Source of the DNA: JAHEEL01 sp039715165
GTDB lineage: Bacteria > Actinomycetota > Acidimicrobiia > Spongiisociales > UBA5794
Length of the DNA: 9,867 nt
Reading direction: 5' to 3'
Assembly: GCA_039715165.1 (NCBI GenBank)
Contig: JBDLHX010000088.1
Coordinates: 1 to 9,867 of the forward strand
A program made the position numbers and the translations under genes. Under the pieces are notes generated by a model. It was not told where the DNA came from and searched no databases. It saw nothing but the letters and a program-made list of their open reading frames with translations. Below are positions 1 to 6,618 of this stretch, piece after piece. Numbering within the stretch: position 1 is the first letter of the stretch; the number at the start of each line of letters is the position of its first letter.

Positions 1-1142
1 AGCTTGCGGAGGACGTCGGCGGCGGAACCGCACTCCTCGACCGTCGGAACGAGAGCGAGACGGATGTAGCCCTCTCCCCCAGGGCCGAAGAACCGGCCGG
101 GAGACACGACGATCCCCTCGCCGAGGAGCCGGTCGGTGAACGCCATGTCGTCGTCCACTTTGATCCAGAGATAGAGCCCGGCTCGAGAGCCGACAATCTC
201 ATACCCCAGATCATCGAAGGCAGCCTTCAGAACCCGGCGCTTCTCGGTGAAGATCGCACGCCGCTCGGCTGCATGAGCATCGTCGCTCCAGGCCGCGATC
301 GCAGCACCCTGGACGAACTCGGGCGAAGCCGTCCCCGTCGTCGACCGCAACGCTTTGAGCGCAGTGATTGCCTCCGGATCTCCAACGATGGCACCCGACC
401 GGTAGCCGGTCATCCCGGACCGCTTCGAGAGGCTCAGATAGGAGAGCACGCCGGGACTGCCCTCCCCCGCCACCTGCAGAGCAGACAACGGCCCATCGGG
501 ATAGGCGTCCTCCTCGTACACGTCGGAGTAGCACTCGTCCGATAGAAGCAGCGCATCCGCGTCTACCGCCCGCACGTACAGCCCCGCGATGTCCGCCAAC
601 GACGCCACCGAACCAGCCGGGTTGTGCGGGGAGCACGTCCAGACGAGCCGCGACCGTTCCCACGCCTCGTTCGGAATCTGTTCGGCTCGCAACACGAAGT
701 CGCCGCTCAGCTCGACCGGGAACACGGTGGCGCCGGCGAAGAGCGACCCGCGTTCGTAGACCGGGTACCCAGGCGTGGGGTAGATCACACCGTCACCAGC
801 GTCGCGGTCGATGAAGGCGAACGGCGTGTTGAAGATCGCCTCCTTCGCCCCACTCGTCGGGATGACCTGCGTCGCCGGGTCCACGGTCACGCCGAACCGC
901 CGCAGCACATAGCCGGCGATCGCCTCACGCAGTTTGAGGAGGCCGGCAGACGTCGGGTACTGGGAGACCTCGGGAACCGAGTCACGCAGAGCTTCGACGA
1001 CGAACTGGGGTGTCGGCTCGCGCGGATCGCCGATCGAGAAGTCGATCACCGGTAGGCCGGCGTCGCGGCGGTCCCGGGCGCGCATCTGGATCTGAGCGAT
1101 CGGGTAGTCACCGAGCTGTTCGAAGATGGGGTTGAGGCGCAT
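1..1142 (-). CDS. dapC: PLP-dependent aminotransferase, probable N-succinyldiaminopimelate aminotransferase (3' end cut by window)
   Basis: This is a fold-type I aminotransferase. It probably transfers an amino group from glutamate to N-succinyl-2-amino-6-ketopimelate in the succinylase branch of the lysine/diaminopimelate pathway, in the cytoplasm. I translated the open frame by hand: 380 codons lie in the window and only a few C-terminal residues can be missing. The N terminus (MRLNPIFEQLGDYPIAQI) and the stretches FSIGDPREPTP (35-45) and VSQYPTSAGLLKLREAI (59-75) resemble DapC-type proteins. Catalytic signatures are SGAKEAIF (98-105), SPHNPAG with Asn174, SDECYSDVY with Asp202, the Schiff-base lysine K240 in SLSKRSGMTGYRSG, and the carboxylate-binding Arg361 in YIRLALVP. 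The ATG at 1142 has no Shine-Dalgarno sequence in front of it, so a leaderless message is possible. It is divergent from the membrane protein gene at 1225. The aminotransferase family is certain; the exact substrate is inferred, and another class I/II aminotransferase remains possible. Confidence 0.85.
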   Translation of the reverse strand, partial: MRLNPIFEQLGDYPIAQIQMRARDRRDAGLPVIDFSIGDPREPTPQFVVEALRDSVPEVSQYPTSAGLLKLREAIAGYVLRRFGVTVDPATQVIPTSGAKEAIFNTPFAFIDRDAGDGVIYPTPGYPVYERGSLFAGATVFPVELSGDFVLRAEQIPNEAWERSRLVWTCSPHNPAGSVASLADIAGLYVRAVDADALLLSDECYSDVYEEDAYPDGPLSALQVAGEGSPGVLSYLSLSKRSGMTGYRSGAIVGDPEAITALKALRSTTGTASPEFVQGAAIAAWSDDAHAAERRAIFTEKRRVLKAAFDDLGYEIVGSRAGLYLWIKVDDDMAFTDRLLGEGIVVSPGRFFGPGGEGYIRLALVPTVEECGSAADVLRK

Positions 1143-1148
1143 CCGGAC

Positions 1149-1177
1149 AGTGTCGACCGCCGCCCACCGGTGCGCAA
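1149..1177 (-). promoter_or_regulatory. Possible promoter for the aminotransferase gene (leaderless)
   Basis: In the 82-base divergent gap (1143-1224), the minus strand holds a TTGCGC hexamer (1177-1172), a 17-base spacer and a GACACT hexamer (1154-1149). Only 6 bases then separate the -10-like box from the ATG at 1142, so transcription would begin at or near the start codon. The hexamers match the consensus at only three of six positions each. The absence of a ribosome binding site makes leaderless expression attractive, and this is common in actinobacteria, but the call is weak. I see no convincing plus-strand promoter for the divergent gene in the same gap. Confidence 0.25.
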
Positions 1178-1210
1178 GTCGGTCTTCGCCGCCTACGCTG
1201 GGCAGGAGTC

Positions 1211-1220
1211 AGGAGCAGGA
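1211..1220 (+). promoter_or_regulatory. Ribosome binding site deciding the membrane protein start
   Basis: The purine-rich AGGAGCAGGA lies 4 to 9 bases before the ATG at 1225, depending on which AGGA is used. It supports this start over the in-frame ATG at 1126, which would give a poor-looking leader. Confidence 0.6.
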
Positions 1221-1224
1221 AGAC

Positions 1225-1680
1225 ATGGGCGGATACACCTACGACCCCGATGCTCTCAGCCCCCAACTCGCGGGTCTCGCCGCAGGGTCGGTGGGCGCGA
1301 TCGCCGCATCGCTCATCGCGTTGCCTGTCGATAGCCCGAACGAAACAATCGCGAACCCTGTGACCGTGACGCTCGCCGCCATGCTCATCGGTGCTCTCTC
1401 CGGGCGTCTCTGGCGCCGCGTCCGAGCCCAGAGGCATGGTTCTCGATCATTCATGCTCGCGACCATCGGCGGCTTCACGTTCGCCTCTCTCGCGTTGGCG
1501 CTGATCGAGTGGCAGGTGGGCGGCGGATGGTTCACCTACGGCGCGCTGGTGACAGGCGTCGTGTTCCTCTCGATCGGACTGCTCACTCCCGTCGTCTCGC
1601 GGGCTGTGGTACCCGCCTGGACCGTCGCGATCCCAGTCGTGCTGGCCCTCGCCGTGGCGGCCGGCATCTTCGCCTCGTGA
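1225..1680 (+). CDS. Small multi-pass membrane protein of unknown function (151 aa)
   Basis: I do not recognise this protein. It begins MGGYTYDPDALSPQ and has four to five hydrophobic segments at about residues 15-33, 44-62, 76-94, 100-120 and 128-149. The second and third are separated by a basic loop, RLWRRVRAQRHGSRS, which should face the cytoplasm. An upstream ATG at 1126 is in frame but would add an arginine- and serine-rich leader that overlaps the divergent gene. I chose the ATG at 1225 because AGGAGCAGGA (1211-1220) sits just before it and the hydrophobic protein starts there. The TGA stop overlaps the GTG start of the methyltransferase in a GTGA, so the two genes are probably translationally coupled. 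Its role is unknown; a membrane partner for the methyltransferase is only a guess from position. Confidence 0.75.
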   Translation: MGGYTYDPDALSPQLAGLAAGSVGAIAASLIALPVDSPNETIANPVTVTLAAMLIGALSGRLWRRVRAQRHGSRSFMLATIGGFTFASLALALIEWQVGGGWFTYGALVTGVVFLSIGLLTPVVSRAVVPAWTVAIPVVLALAVAAGIFAS

Positions 1681-2408
1681 GCGACGGCATCTACGACGAC
1701 TACGACGCCTTCGCCCGAATCTACGACCGGCACTGGGCGTTCTTCGCCGGTGCCATCCGGCCCGTGCTTGATCGGCTCGCACTCGGCACGCTGCCCGACG
1801 GCGCACATGTCGTGGATCTCTGCTGCGGCACCGGCGTGCTCGCGGCCTCGCTGTGCGACCGCTTCCAGGTCACGGGTGTCGACGGCTCGGCCGCCATGAT
1901 CGACTACGCCCGCACGAACGCCCCCGATGCCACCTTCGTCGTCGCCGACGCCCGCGAGTTCGGCGTCGCGCAGCCCGCTGCAGCGGTGGTGTCGACCTTC
2001 GACAGTCTCAACCACGTCATGACGATCGAGGAGCTGACCGGTGTGTTCCAGCACGTTCGAGATGCGCTCATGCCGCGCGGCGCCTTCGTCTTCGACCTGA
2101 ACATGGAGGACGGGTACGAGAAGCGCTGGCACGACGGCCCGAGCATCGCCGACGAGCGGGACGTCGTCGTCGGCAGGTCCAGATGGGATCCCGAGACCGG
2201 CATCGCGACAATCGATTTCGTCCTCGTCGAGCGGGCCGATGATGGCGAGCTTCGGCGCGCCGATCTCACCCTCACCCAGCGCTGTTACACAGAAGACGAG
2301 ATCCTCGGAGCTCTCCGTGAGGCGGGCTTCAACGAGATCGGCATGTTCGATGGAGCGACGGACCTCGAATTCGCTGGCGTCGGGCGAGCGTTCTTCGTGG
2401 CGCGTTGA
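1677..2408 (+). CDS. Class I SAM-dependent methyltransferase, small-molecule type (243 aa)
   Basis: This is a soluble Rossmann-fold methyltransferase using S-adenosylmethionine; the substrate is unknown. Motif I is VVDLCCGTGVLA with the GxG loop at 51-53. The acidic residue that binds the SAM ribose is Asp69 in GVDGS, Asp91 lies in VVADARE (motif II/III), and VVSTFDSLNHV (104-114) is the usual post-motif segment in the Methyltransf_25/11 group. MPRGAFVFDLN (132-142) is the strand 5 region. The C-terminal half (RSRWDPETGIATIDFVLVE and later) forms the extra beta-rich part common in these 240-250 residue proteins. The in-frame ATG at 1509 would run through the upstream gene in another frame, so I place the start at the GTG at 1677, which overlaps the preceding TGA by 4 bases and lacks its own ribosome binding site. 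The gene is convergent with ligA, 40 bases away. Confidence 0.85.
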   Translation: MSDGIYDDYDAFARIYDRHWAFFAGAIRPVLDRLALGTLPDGAHVVDLCCGTGVLAASLCDRFQVTGVDGSAAMIDYARTNAPDATFVVADAREFGVAQPAAAVVSTFDSLNHVMTIEELTGVFQHVRDALMPRGAFVFDLNMEDGYEKRWHDGPSIADERDVVVGRSRWDPETGIATIDFVLVERADDGELRRADLTLTQRCYTEDEILGALREAGFNEIGMFDGATDLEFAGVGRAFFVAR

Positions 2409-2432
2409 GCGCCGATTCACGACCTTCGAGCT

Positions 2433-2490
2433 CCCCCCTGCGTCGTCGCTAGCGCTCCTCCGCGTCCCCCCGTCCTTCGGCCGGGGGGAC
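2433..2490 (-). repeat. Dispersed palindromic repeat, copy B, inside the ligA 3' end
   Basis: Read on the minus strand, the unit has a hairpin arm followed by an arm ending in GCAGGGGGG. The hairpin pairs GTCCCCCCG with CGGGGGGAC (plus-strand 2464-2472 and 2482-2490): 9 perfect base pairs, then one mismatch, two more pairs and a 3-base loop. The block at 2433-2471 matches copy C (9575-9612) at 38 of 38 bases apart from one extra T. The copy encodes the last residues of LigA (about VPPAEGRGDAEER) and contains its TAG stop at 2449-2451. There is no T-tract after the stem, so it is not a classical intrinsic terminator, although it could still affect the convergent transcripts. Confidence 0.85.
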
Positions 2491-4563
2491 ATCGATTGCG
2501 GATCCCCCCTCTGTCGCCTCCGACGACATCTCCCCCACTGCGTGGGGGAGAGAACCAGTGCCCTCTTTGAGGAGGCGCTCGAATGCCTCCTCGTCAAGGA
2601 CGGGCACGCCTAGATCCTCGGCCTTGGCGAGCTTGGAGCCGGGCGACGCTCCGGCGACAACGGCCGTTGTCTTGCTCGAGACCGATCCGGTGACCTTGCC
2701 GCCACGATCCTCGACCGCCGCCTTCGCCTCCGAGCGTGAGTAGCCGTCGAGCGAGCCGGTGATGACCACCGTCACACCGTCGAGGAGATCGCTGCCCTCC
2801 ACTTCGACGATCGGATCCTCCATGCGCACGCCGGCCGCTCGCAGCTTCTCGACGAGCCGCACATTCTCCTCGGCTGCGAGCCACGAGACGACGGAGCCGG
2901 CGATCTCCGGCCCGATCCCTTCGATCGTCGCTACGTCGTCTTCCGTCGCACCGGCGAGGGCGTCGACACTGCCGAAGCGGCGAGCAAGGACGCGAGCGAC
3001 GGTGCCGCCCACATGGTCGATCCCGAAGCCGGTGATGAGACGGCCGACTTCCCGATCCTTCGCGTCGTCGATCGCCGCGAGCAGGTTCCGGACCGAGATC
3101 TCGCCCCACCCTTCGCGCCCGAGGAGATCGTCCGCTTTGAGGGTGAAGATGTCGGCAGCGTCGTCGACGAGGTCTTCGGTGAGGAGCAGATCGACGGTTT
3201 TGTAGCCGAGGCCCTCGATGTCCATGGCTCCGCGCCCGGCGAAGTGAGCGAGGTGCTCCCGGAGCCGGCTCGGACACTCGTAGCCGCCGGTGCACTTCGC
3301 CTTCGCCTCGCCCTCCGGAAGCACGATCGGGCTCCCGCAGAACGGACAGTTCGCCGGCATGTGCCACTCGGCGAGGCCCTCGGGGCGACGAGAAAGGACC
3401 GGCCCGACGATCTCCGGAATGACATCGCCGGCTCGCCGCACGATCACCGTATCCCCCGGCCGCACGTTCCTTCGGTGCAGGTCACTCTCGTTGTGGAGGG
3501 TCGTGTTCGTAACGGTGACGCCTCCGACGAATACCGGATCGAGGACCGCATACGGCGTGACGGCACCGGTGCGCCCCACGTTGATCTCGATCGCCAACAG
3601 GGTTGTGGTCTTCTCCTCGGGCGGTAGCTTGTAGGCGACGGCCCAGCGGGGGCTCTTCGCAGTGAATCCGAGGTCGCGCTGATCGGCGAGCGAGTCGACT
3701 TTGACGACGATGCCGTCGGTGTCGTAGTCGTGGCTGTGGCGCTGCTCCTCTGCCGCCCTGACGTACGCCTCGACCTCCTCGACGGTCTTCACCGTCTGGT
3801 TCGCCGGGTTGACGGGCAGCCCGAGGCTCGACAGCCAGGCCATCTGCTCGGTGTGCGACACAGGTGAGGGACCGCCTTCGATGAACCCGATCTGATATGC
3901 CCAGAGCGACAGGCGGCGCGATGCCGTCACGGCAGGGTTCTTCTGCCGCACCGATCCCGCTGCCGTGTTGCGGGGATTCACATAGGGTGGCTTGCCGTCG
4001 ACCGCCTGGCGTTCGTTGAGTTCGTCGAATGCGGAGACGGGCATGAAGATCTCACCGCGCACCTCGATCACCGCCGGCGGATCGCCCCTCAGGGTGTGTG
4101 GGATGTCGACGATCGTCCTGACGTTTGCGGTGATGTCCTCCCCGGTGACGCCGTCACCTCGCGTCGCCGCGCGAACTAACTGCCCCGCCTCGTAGGTCAG
4201 AGAGATGGCGAGCCCGTCGATCTTCAACTCGCACGAATACCCGGACGGCTCCCGATCGATGATCCGAACAGCGCGGTCGCGCCACGCCTCGAGCTCGTCG
4301 AGACTCTCGACGTTGTCGAGAGAGAACATGCGCTCTCGGTGGGTGACTTCGGCGAAGGCCTCGGAGGTGGGTGCGCCGACGAGCTGCGTCGGAGAGTCGG
4401 AGGTCACCAGCTCGGGATGGTCGGCTTCGATCGCCTCGAGCTCGCGCACGAGTTCGTCGTAGTCGATGTCGGAGATCTCCGGGTCATCGAGGACGTGATA
4501 GCGGTAGTTGTGGTGCCGAAGGAGGCCACGCAGCTCGGCAGCCCTCGACGCAGCGTCAGACAT
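2449..4563 (-). CDS. ligA: NAD+-dependent DNA ligase LigA (704 aa)
   Basis: The enzyme seals nicks in duplex DNA using NAD+ during replication and repair. The domains appear in order. The Ia region (HHNYRYHVLDDPEISDIDYDELVREL, about 17-42) binds NMN. The adenylation domain has the active-site lysine K114 in CELKIDGLAI, followed by the RGDGVTGEDIT and VRGEIFMP motifs. The OB fold contains INVGRTGAVTPYAVLDPV. A Cys4 zinc finger uses C406, C409, C424 and C430. Helix-hairpin-helix repeats follow (GFGIDHVGG, IEGIGPEIA), then a BRCT domain at about 592-666. The start is the ATG at 4563, preceded by GGAGGT, rather than the in-frame ATG at 4662 that lies inside the upstream gene. It overlaps the MetE-like gene by 8 bases. 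At 704 residues it is somewhat longer than the usual ~670. The excess is a C-terminal tail of about 35 residues (668-704) encoded by repeat copies A and B. Confidence 0.97.
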   Translation of the reverse strand: MSDAASRAAELRGLLRHHNYRYHVLDDPEISDIDYDELVRELEAIEADHPELVTSDSPTQLVGAPTSEAFAEVTHRERMFSLDNVESLDELEAWRDRAVRIIDREPSGYSCELKIDGLAISLTYEAGQLVRAATRGDGVTGEDITANVRTIVDIPHTLRGDPPAVIEVRGEIFMPVSAFDELNERQAVDGKPPYVNPRNTAAGSVRQKNPAVTASRRLSLWAYQIGFIEGGPSPVSHTEQMAWLSSLGLPVNPANQTVKTVEEVEAYVRAAEEQRHSHDYDTDGIVVKVDSLADQRDLGFTAKSPRWAVAYKLPPEEKTTTLLAIEINVGRTGAVTPYAVLDPVFVGGVTVTNTTLHNESDLHRRNVRPGDTVIVRRAGDVIPEIVGPVLSRRPEGLAEWHMPANCPFCGSPIVLPEGEAKAKCTGGYECPSRLREHLAHFAGRGAMDIEGLGYKTVDLLLTEDLVDDAADIFTLKADDLLGREGWGEISVRNLLAAIDDAKDREVGRLITGFGIDHVGGTVARVLARRFGSVDALAGATEDDVATIEGIGPEIAGSVVSWLAAEENVRLVEKLRAAGVRMEDPIVEVEGSDLLDGVTVVITGSLDGYSRSEAKAAVEDRGGKVTGSVSSKTTAVVAGASPGSKLAKAEDLGVPVLDEEAFERLLKEGTGSLPHAVGEMSSEATEGGSAIDVPPAEGRGDAEER
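2504..2551 (-). repeat. Dispersed palindromic repeat, copy A (diverged), inside the ligA 3' end
   Basis: A perfect 10-base-pair stem, TCTCCCCCAC (2529-2538) with GTGGGGGAGA (2542-2551), has a 3-base loop TGC. On the minus strand this reads CCCCCAC-GCA-GTGGGGG, the same stem and loop as copy C. It is followed by a G-rich end (six G at plus-strand 2504-2509), as in copies B and C, but the sequence between is shorter and diverged (TGTCGTCGGAGGCGACA, itself a small 5-base-pair stem). It is translated in frame as LigA residues of about 671-687. Membership in the same repeat family is inferred from the shared hairpin and the terminal G run. Confidence 0.7.
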
Positions 4564-5476
4564 CGAGCACCTCCACGACGCCGCGGAGACGATCCATGAC
4601 AACACCGGCTCCGCCGATGCTCGTGCCGGCGAGGCCACACGCGGGAGTGGCAAGCGCATCATGCATCAACGCCTCTACAGGAGCACCTTCGAGGACGAGC
4701 CTGGTCACAGCCGTACCGTACCGGGACCGGATACGGCCTTCGTCGATCGGAGCCGGGTCGGTGGGCACCATGCCCCACATGATGCCGGTTCCCTGTGACA
4801 CGATCTCAGCGATGGCGTCGGTCGCCGTGAGGAAACCGTCGCCGAGCGCCGCGAGATCCCACGAGAGCCAGGCGGGCCGGAGGCCGGCGACGGTGCGCCA
4901 GTCCGTGTCGCCGCAGACGTGGACGCCGACGGGGATCGGAGAGGCTGCGAAGACCCTCGAGATCGCCTCTGCGGCGTCCTCGATGGGGATCGGCCCCTCG
5001 ACGCGGCCCGGGGCGAACATGACGAGCGCCGGCTCGTCCATCACGGCAACGATCTCGACACCGGCCTTCGCTGATCGGATGAGCGAGACGTGATCCGCGA
5101 GCCGCCGAGTGAGACCCTCGACGACACAGTCCCAGAGCCCCTCACGTGGCGCGCCTGCCGCAAGGAGCCCGAGGGCGAGGGTCACCGGACCGGTGAACTG
5201 GGACTTGATTGTCTCCCCGTCGAACGCGTCGAGCATTGCCGCCGCTCCCACGAATGCTTCCGACTGGTCTCCCTCCGGCGCCCCCCACTGCAAGCCGATC
5301 CCGTCGTCGATGCCACCGACGCCGCAGAGCCCGTCACCCCACTGACGGAGCATCCCCTCGGATGGATGTCGGTTTGGAAGCTGCGGCAGATAGGGAAGGT
5401 CGGTCGTTTCCCGTACGAACGCAGCAGCGTCAACCGGGTCTTCGTGGGGCAGGCTCCCAACGCCGGTAATCCTCAC
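4556..5476 (-). CDS. Stand-alone cobalamin-independent methionine synthase (MetE C-terminal)-like protein (306 aa)
   Basis: This is a UROD/MetE-type TIM barrel corresponding to only the C-terminal catalytic half of MetE, which in full is about 750 residues. Family marks are GVGSLPHEDP (5-14), QFTGPVTLALGL (93-104), the substrate-site motif MDEPAL (146-151), and the zinc ligands His186 and Cys188 in GVHVCGDTDW and Cys280 in TPACGLAG. The third ligand, usually Glu, is not obvious; the aligned region reads LSWDLAAL with Asp207. The family moves a methyl group to a thiol such as homocysteine, but the methyl donor and acceptor here are unknown. I chose the GTG at 5476, which overlaps the mnmA stop in a GTGA. 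The in-frame ATG at 5590 would add an arginine-rich leader lying inside mnmA. The gene sits between mnmA and ligA, an order I recall in broadly similar form in mycobacteria. The protein could be a methionine synthase or a dedicated thiol methyltransferase. Confidence 0.85.
   Translation of the reverse strand: MRITGVGSLPHEDPVDAAAFVRETTDLPYLPQLPNRHPSEGMLRQWGDGLCGVGGIDDGIGLQWGAPEGDQSEAFVGAAAMLDAFDGETIKSQFTGPVTLALGLLAAGAPREGLWDCVVEGLTRRLADHVSLIRSAKAGVEIVAVMDEPALVMFAPGRVEGPIPIEDAAEAISRVFAASPIPVGVHVCGDTDWRTVAGLRPAWLSWDLAALGDGFLTATDAIAEIVSQGTGIMWGMVPTDPAPIDEGRIRSRYGTAVTRLVLEGAPVEALMHDALATPACGLAGTSIGGAGVVMDRLRGVVEVLDV
4569..4574 (-). promoter_or_regulatory. Ribosome binding site of ligA
   Basis: GGAGGT on the minus strand lies 5 bases before the ATG at 4563, within the last codons of the MetE-like gene. 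It decides the ligA start against the longer in-frame reading from 4662. Confidence 0.7.
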
Positions 5477-6540
5477 AGCCGGATCGATTCTTCGATGATG
5501 CCGCCGCCGAGGACACGATCGCCTTCGTAGAAGACGGCGGATTGACCCGGGGCGGGGGCGGGCTGTCGCTCGGTGAACCGGACCTCCCAATCACCGTCGG
5601 ATCGGGTGATTGATGCGGCGACGGCGGGCGTCCGGTAGCGCACCTTGACGCTCACGTCCGGGCCGGCCGGTGGCTCCCCGGCGACCCAGGTGACCTTCGA
5701 GACGATGCAGCCGTCGGTGAGGAGCTCGTCGTGGGTGCCGATGACGACGAGGCGCTCCGTTGGCTCGATGCCGATGACGTACCGGGCCTCACCGACGGCG
5801 ATCCCGAGGCCCTTCCGCTGCCCGATCGTGAACCCTGCGACGCCGCCGTGCTCGCCGAGGACCGTGCCCGCCGAGTCGACGATCGGTCCGGGCATCGCCG
5901 TCTCGGGGAACTGGTCTGCAAGGAAGTCCCGGTAGTCGCCCGACGGGACGAAGCAGATGTCCTGGCTGTCCGGCTTGTCGGCGGTGGGCATGCCGAGGGC
6001 CGCAGCCCGCTTCCGCACCTCTGCCTTCGTCATCTCGCCGACCGGCAGCCGGATCCGCGACAGCGCGTCCTGCCCGAGCATGTGGAGGACGTATGACTGG
6101 TCCTTCGTGCCGTCGACGGCTCGGAGGAGCTGCCAAACACCGTTCTGCTTCGCGACGCGGGCGTGGTGTCCCGTGACGAGTACGTCCGCATCGAATTCGG
6201 TGGTCTGGTCGAGGAGCGCCGAGAAACGGACCGTGCGGTTGCATTCGATGCACGGGTTCGGTGTGCGGCCGGCCATGTACTGCCGTCCGAACGGATCAAC
6301 GACTGCGGAGGTGAACTCGTCCACGTAGTCGAGCACCGTGTAGGGCACGTCGAGCATCGCCGCAACGCGGCGGGCGTCGTCGGCGTCCGAGGCGGTGCAG
6401 CACCCGGCCGTCGGGAGTTCGCCACATGGGCGGACCCATTGCTTGAGGGTGACTCCGATGACGTCGTATCCGGCTTCGAGCATGAGCGCGGCTGCAACGG
6501 ACGAGTCGACGCCACCGGACATGGCGACAAGGGCTCTCAT
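5473..6540 (-). CDS. mnmA: tRNA-specific 2-thiouridylase MnmA (355 aa)
   Basis: MnmA uses ATP and sulfur relayed from a cysteine desulfurase to make 2-thiouridine at the wobble position of tRNA-Glu, -Gln and -Lys. The N-terminal PP-loop is MSGGVDSSVAAAL (7-19). The two catalytic cysteines are visible: Cys97 in TPNPCIECN (donor for adenylated U34) and Cys196 in SQDICFVPSGDYRDFL. GHHARV (124-129), TKDQSYVLHML and FTIGQRKGLGIAVG are further family motifs, and a C-terminal beta-barrel domain ends with YRTPAV and VFYEGDRVLGGGII. The length is typical. The ATG at 6540 has only a weak ribosome binding site. Downstream it overlaps the MetE-like gene by 4 bases. The usual partner gene iscS is not in this window; an alpha/beta hydrolase lies upstream instead, 78 bases away. 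Confidence 0.97.
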   Translation of the reverse strand: MRALVAMSGGVDSSVAAALMLEAGYDVIGVTLKQWVRPCGELPTAGCCTASDADDARRVAAMLDVPYTVLDYVDEFTSAVVDPFGRQYMAGRTPNPCIECNRTVRFSALLDQTTEFDADVLVTGHHARVAKQNGVWQLLRAVDGTKDQSYVLHMLGQDALSRIRLPVGEMTKAEVRKRAAALGMPTADKPDSQDICFVPSGDYRDFLADQFPETAMPGPIVDSAGTVLGEHGGVAGFTIGQRKGLGIAVGEARYVIGIEPTERLVVIGTHDELLTDGCIVSKVTWVAGEPPAGPDVSVKVRYRTPAVAASITRSDGDWEVRFTERQPAPAPGQSAVFYEGDRVLGGGIIEESIRL

Positions 6541-6558
6541 GGCGAGCTCACCGGCGCG

Positions 6559-6587
6559 AGGGTTTCTGTGTGGACCATCGGAGTCAA
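6559..6587 (-). promoter_or_regulatory. Possible promoter of the mnmA-metE-like-ligA unit
   Basis: In the 78-base gap before mnmA, the minus strand has a good -35 box TTGACT (6587-6582), a 17-base spacer and a poor -10 box AACCCT (6564-6559), about 18 bases before the start codon. The -35 match is five of six, but the -10 is two of six, so this is tentative. Confidence 0.3.
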
Positions 6588-6599
6588 GTCTGCCCGATT

Positions 6600-6617
6600 G
6601 CGCGCCGCTGCGCGCGC
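6600..6617 (-). terminator. GC-only hairpin just after the alpha/beta hydrolase stop
   Basis: GCGCGC (6600-6605) pairs with GCGCGC (6612-6617) around a 6-base loop, directly after the hydrolase TGA. There is no T-tract, so it lacks the mark of an intrinsic terminator. It may reduce readthrough into mnmA or mean nothing in such GC-rich DNA. Confidence 0.2.
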
Positions 6618-6618
6618 G

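Noticed and set aside
2464..2551. The two strong hairpins at the ligA/methyltransferase convergence as bidirectional terminators
   Set aside because: Neither stem is followed by a T-tract on either strand, both are inside the ligA coding frame, and they are better explained as members of the dispersed repeat family. An effect on transcription is not excluded.
1536..2597. Long open frame of 353 codons on the minus strand
   Set aside because: It is antisense to the methyltransferase and overlaps ligA out of frame. There are no family motifs. It is of note only because it shows how far ligA would read without its repeat-borne stop.
4371..5093. Open frame of 240 codons on the plus strand
   Set aside because: It is antisense to ligA and the MetE-like gene; the translation is rich in Arg, Ser and Pro and has no recognisable domain.
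5275..5295. CCCCCCACTGC resembling one arm of the palindromic repeat
   Set aside because: It has no matching G-rich arm and falls in conserved coding sequence of the MetE-like gene (LQWGAPEG), so chance is the better explanation.
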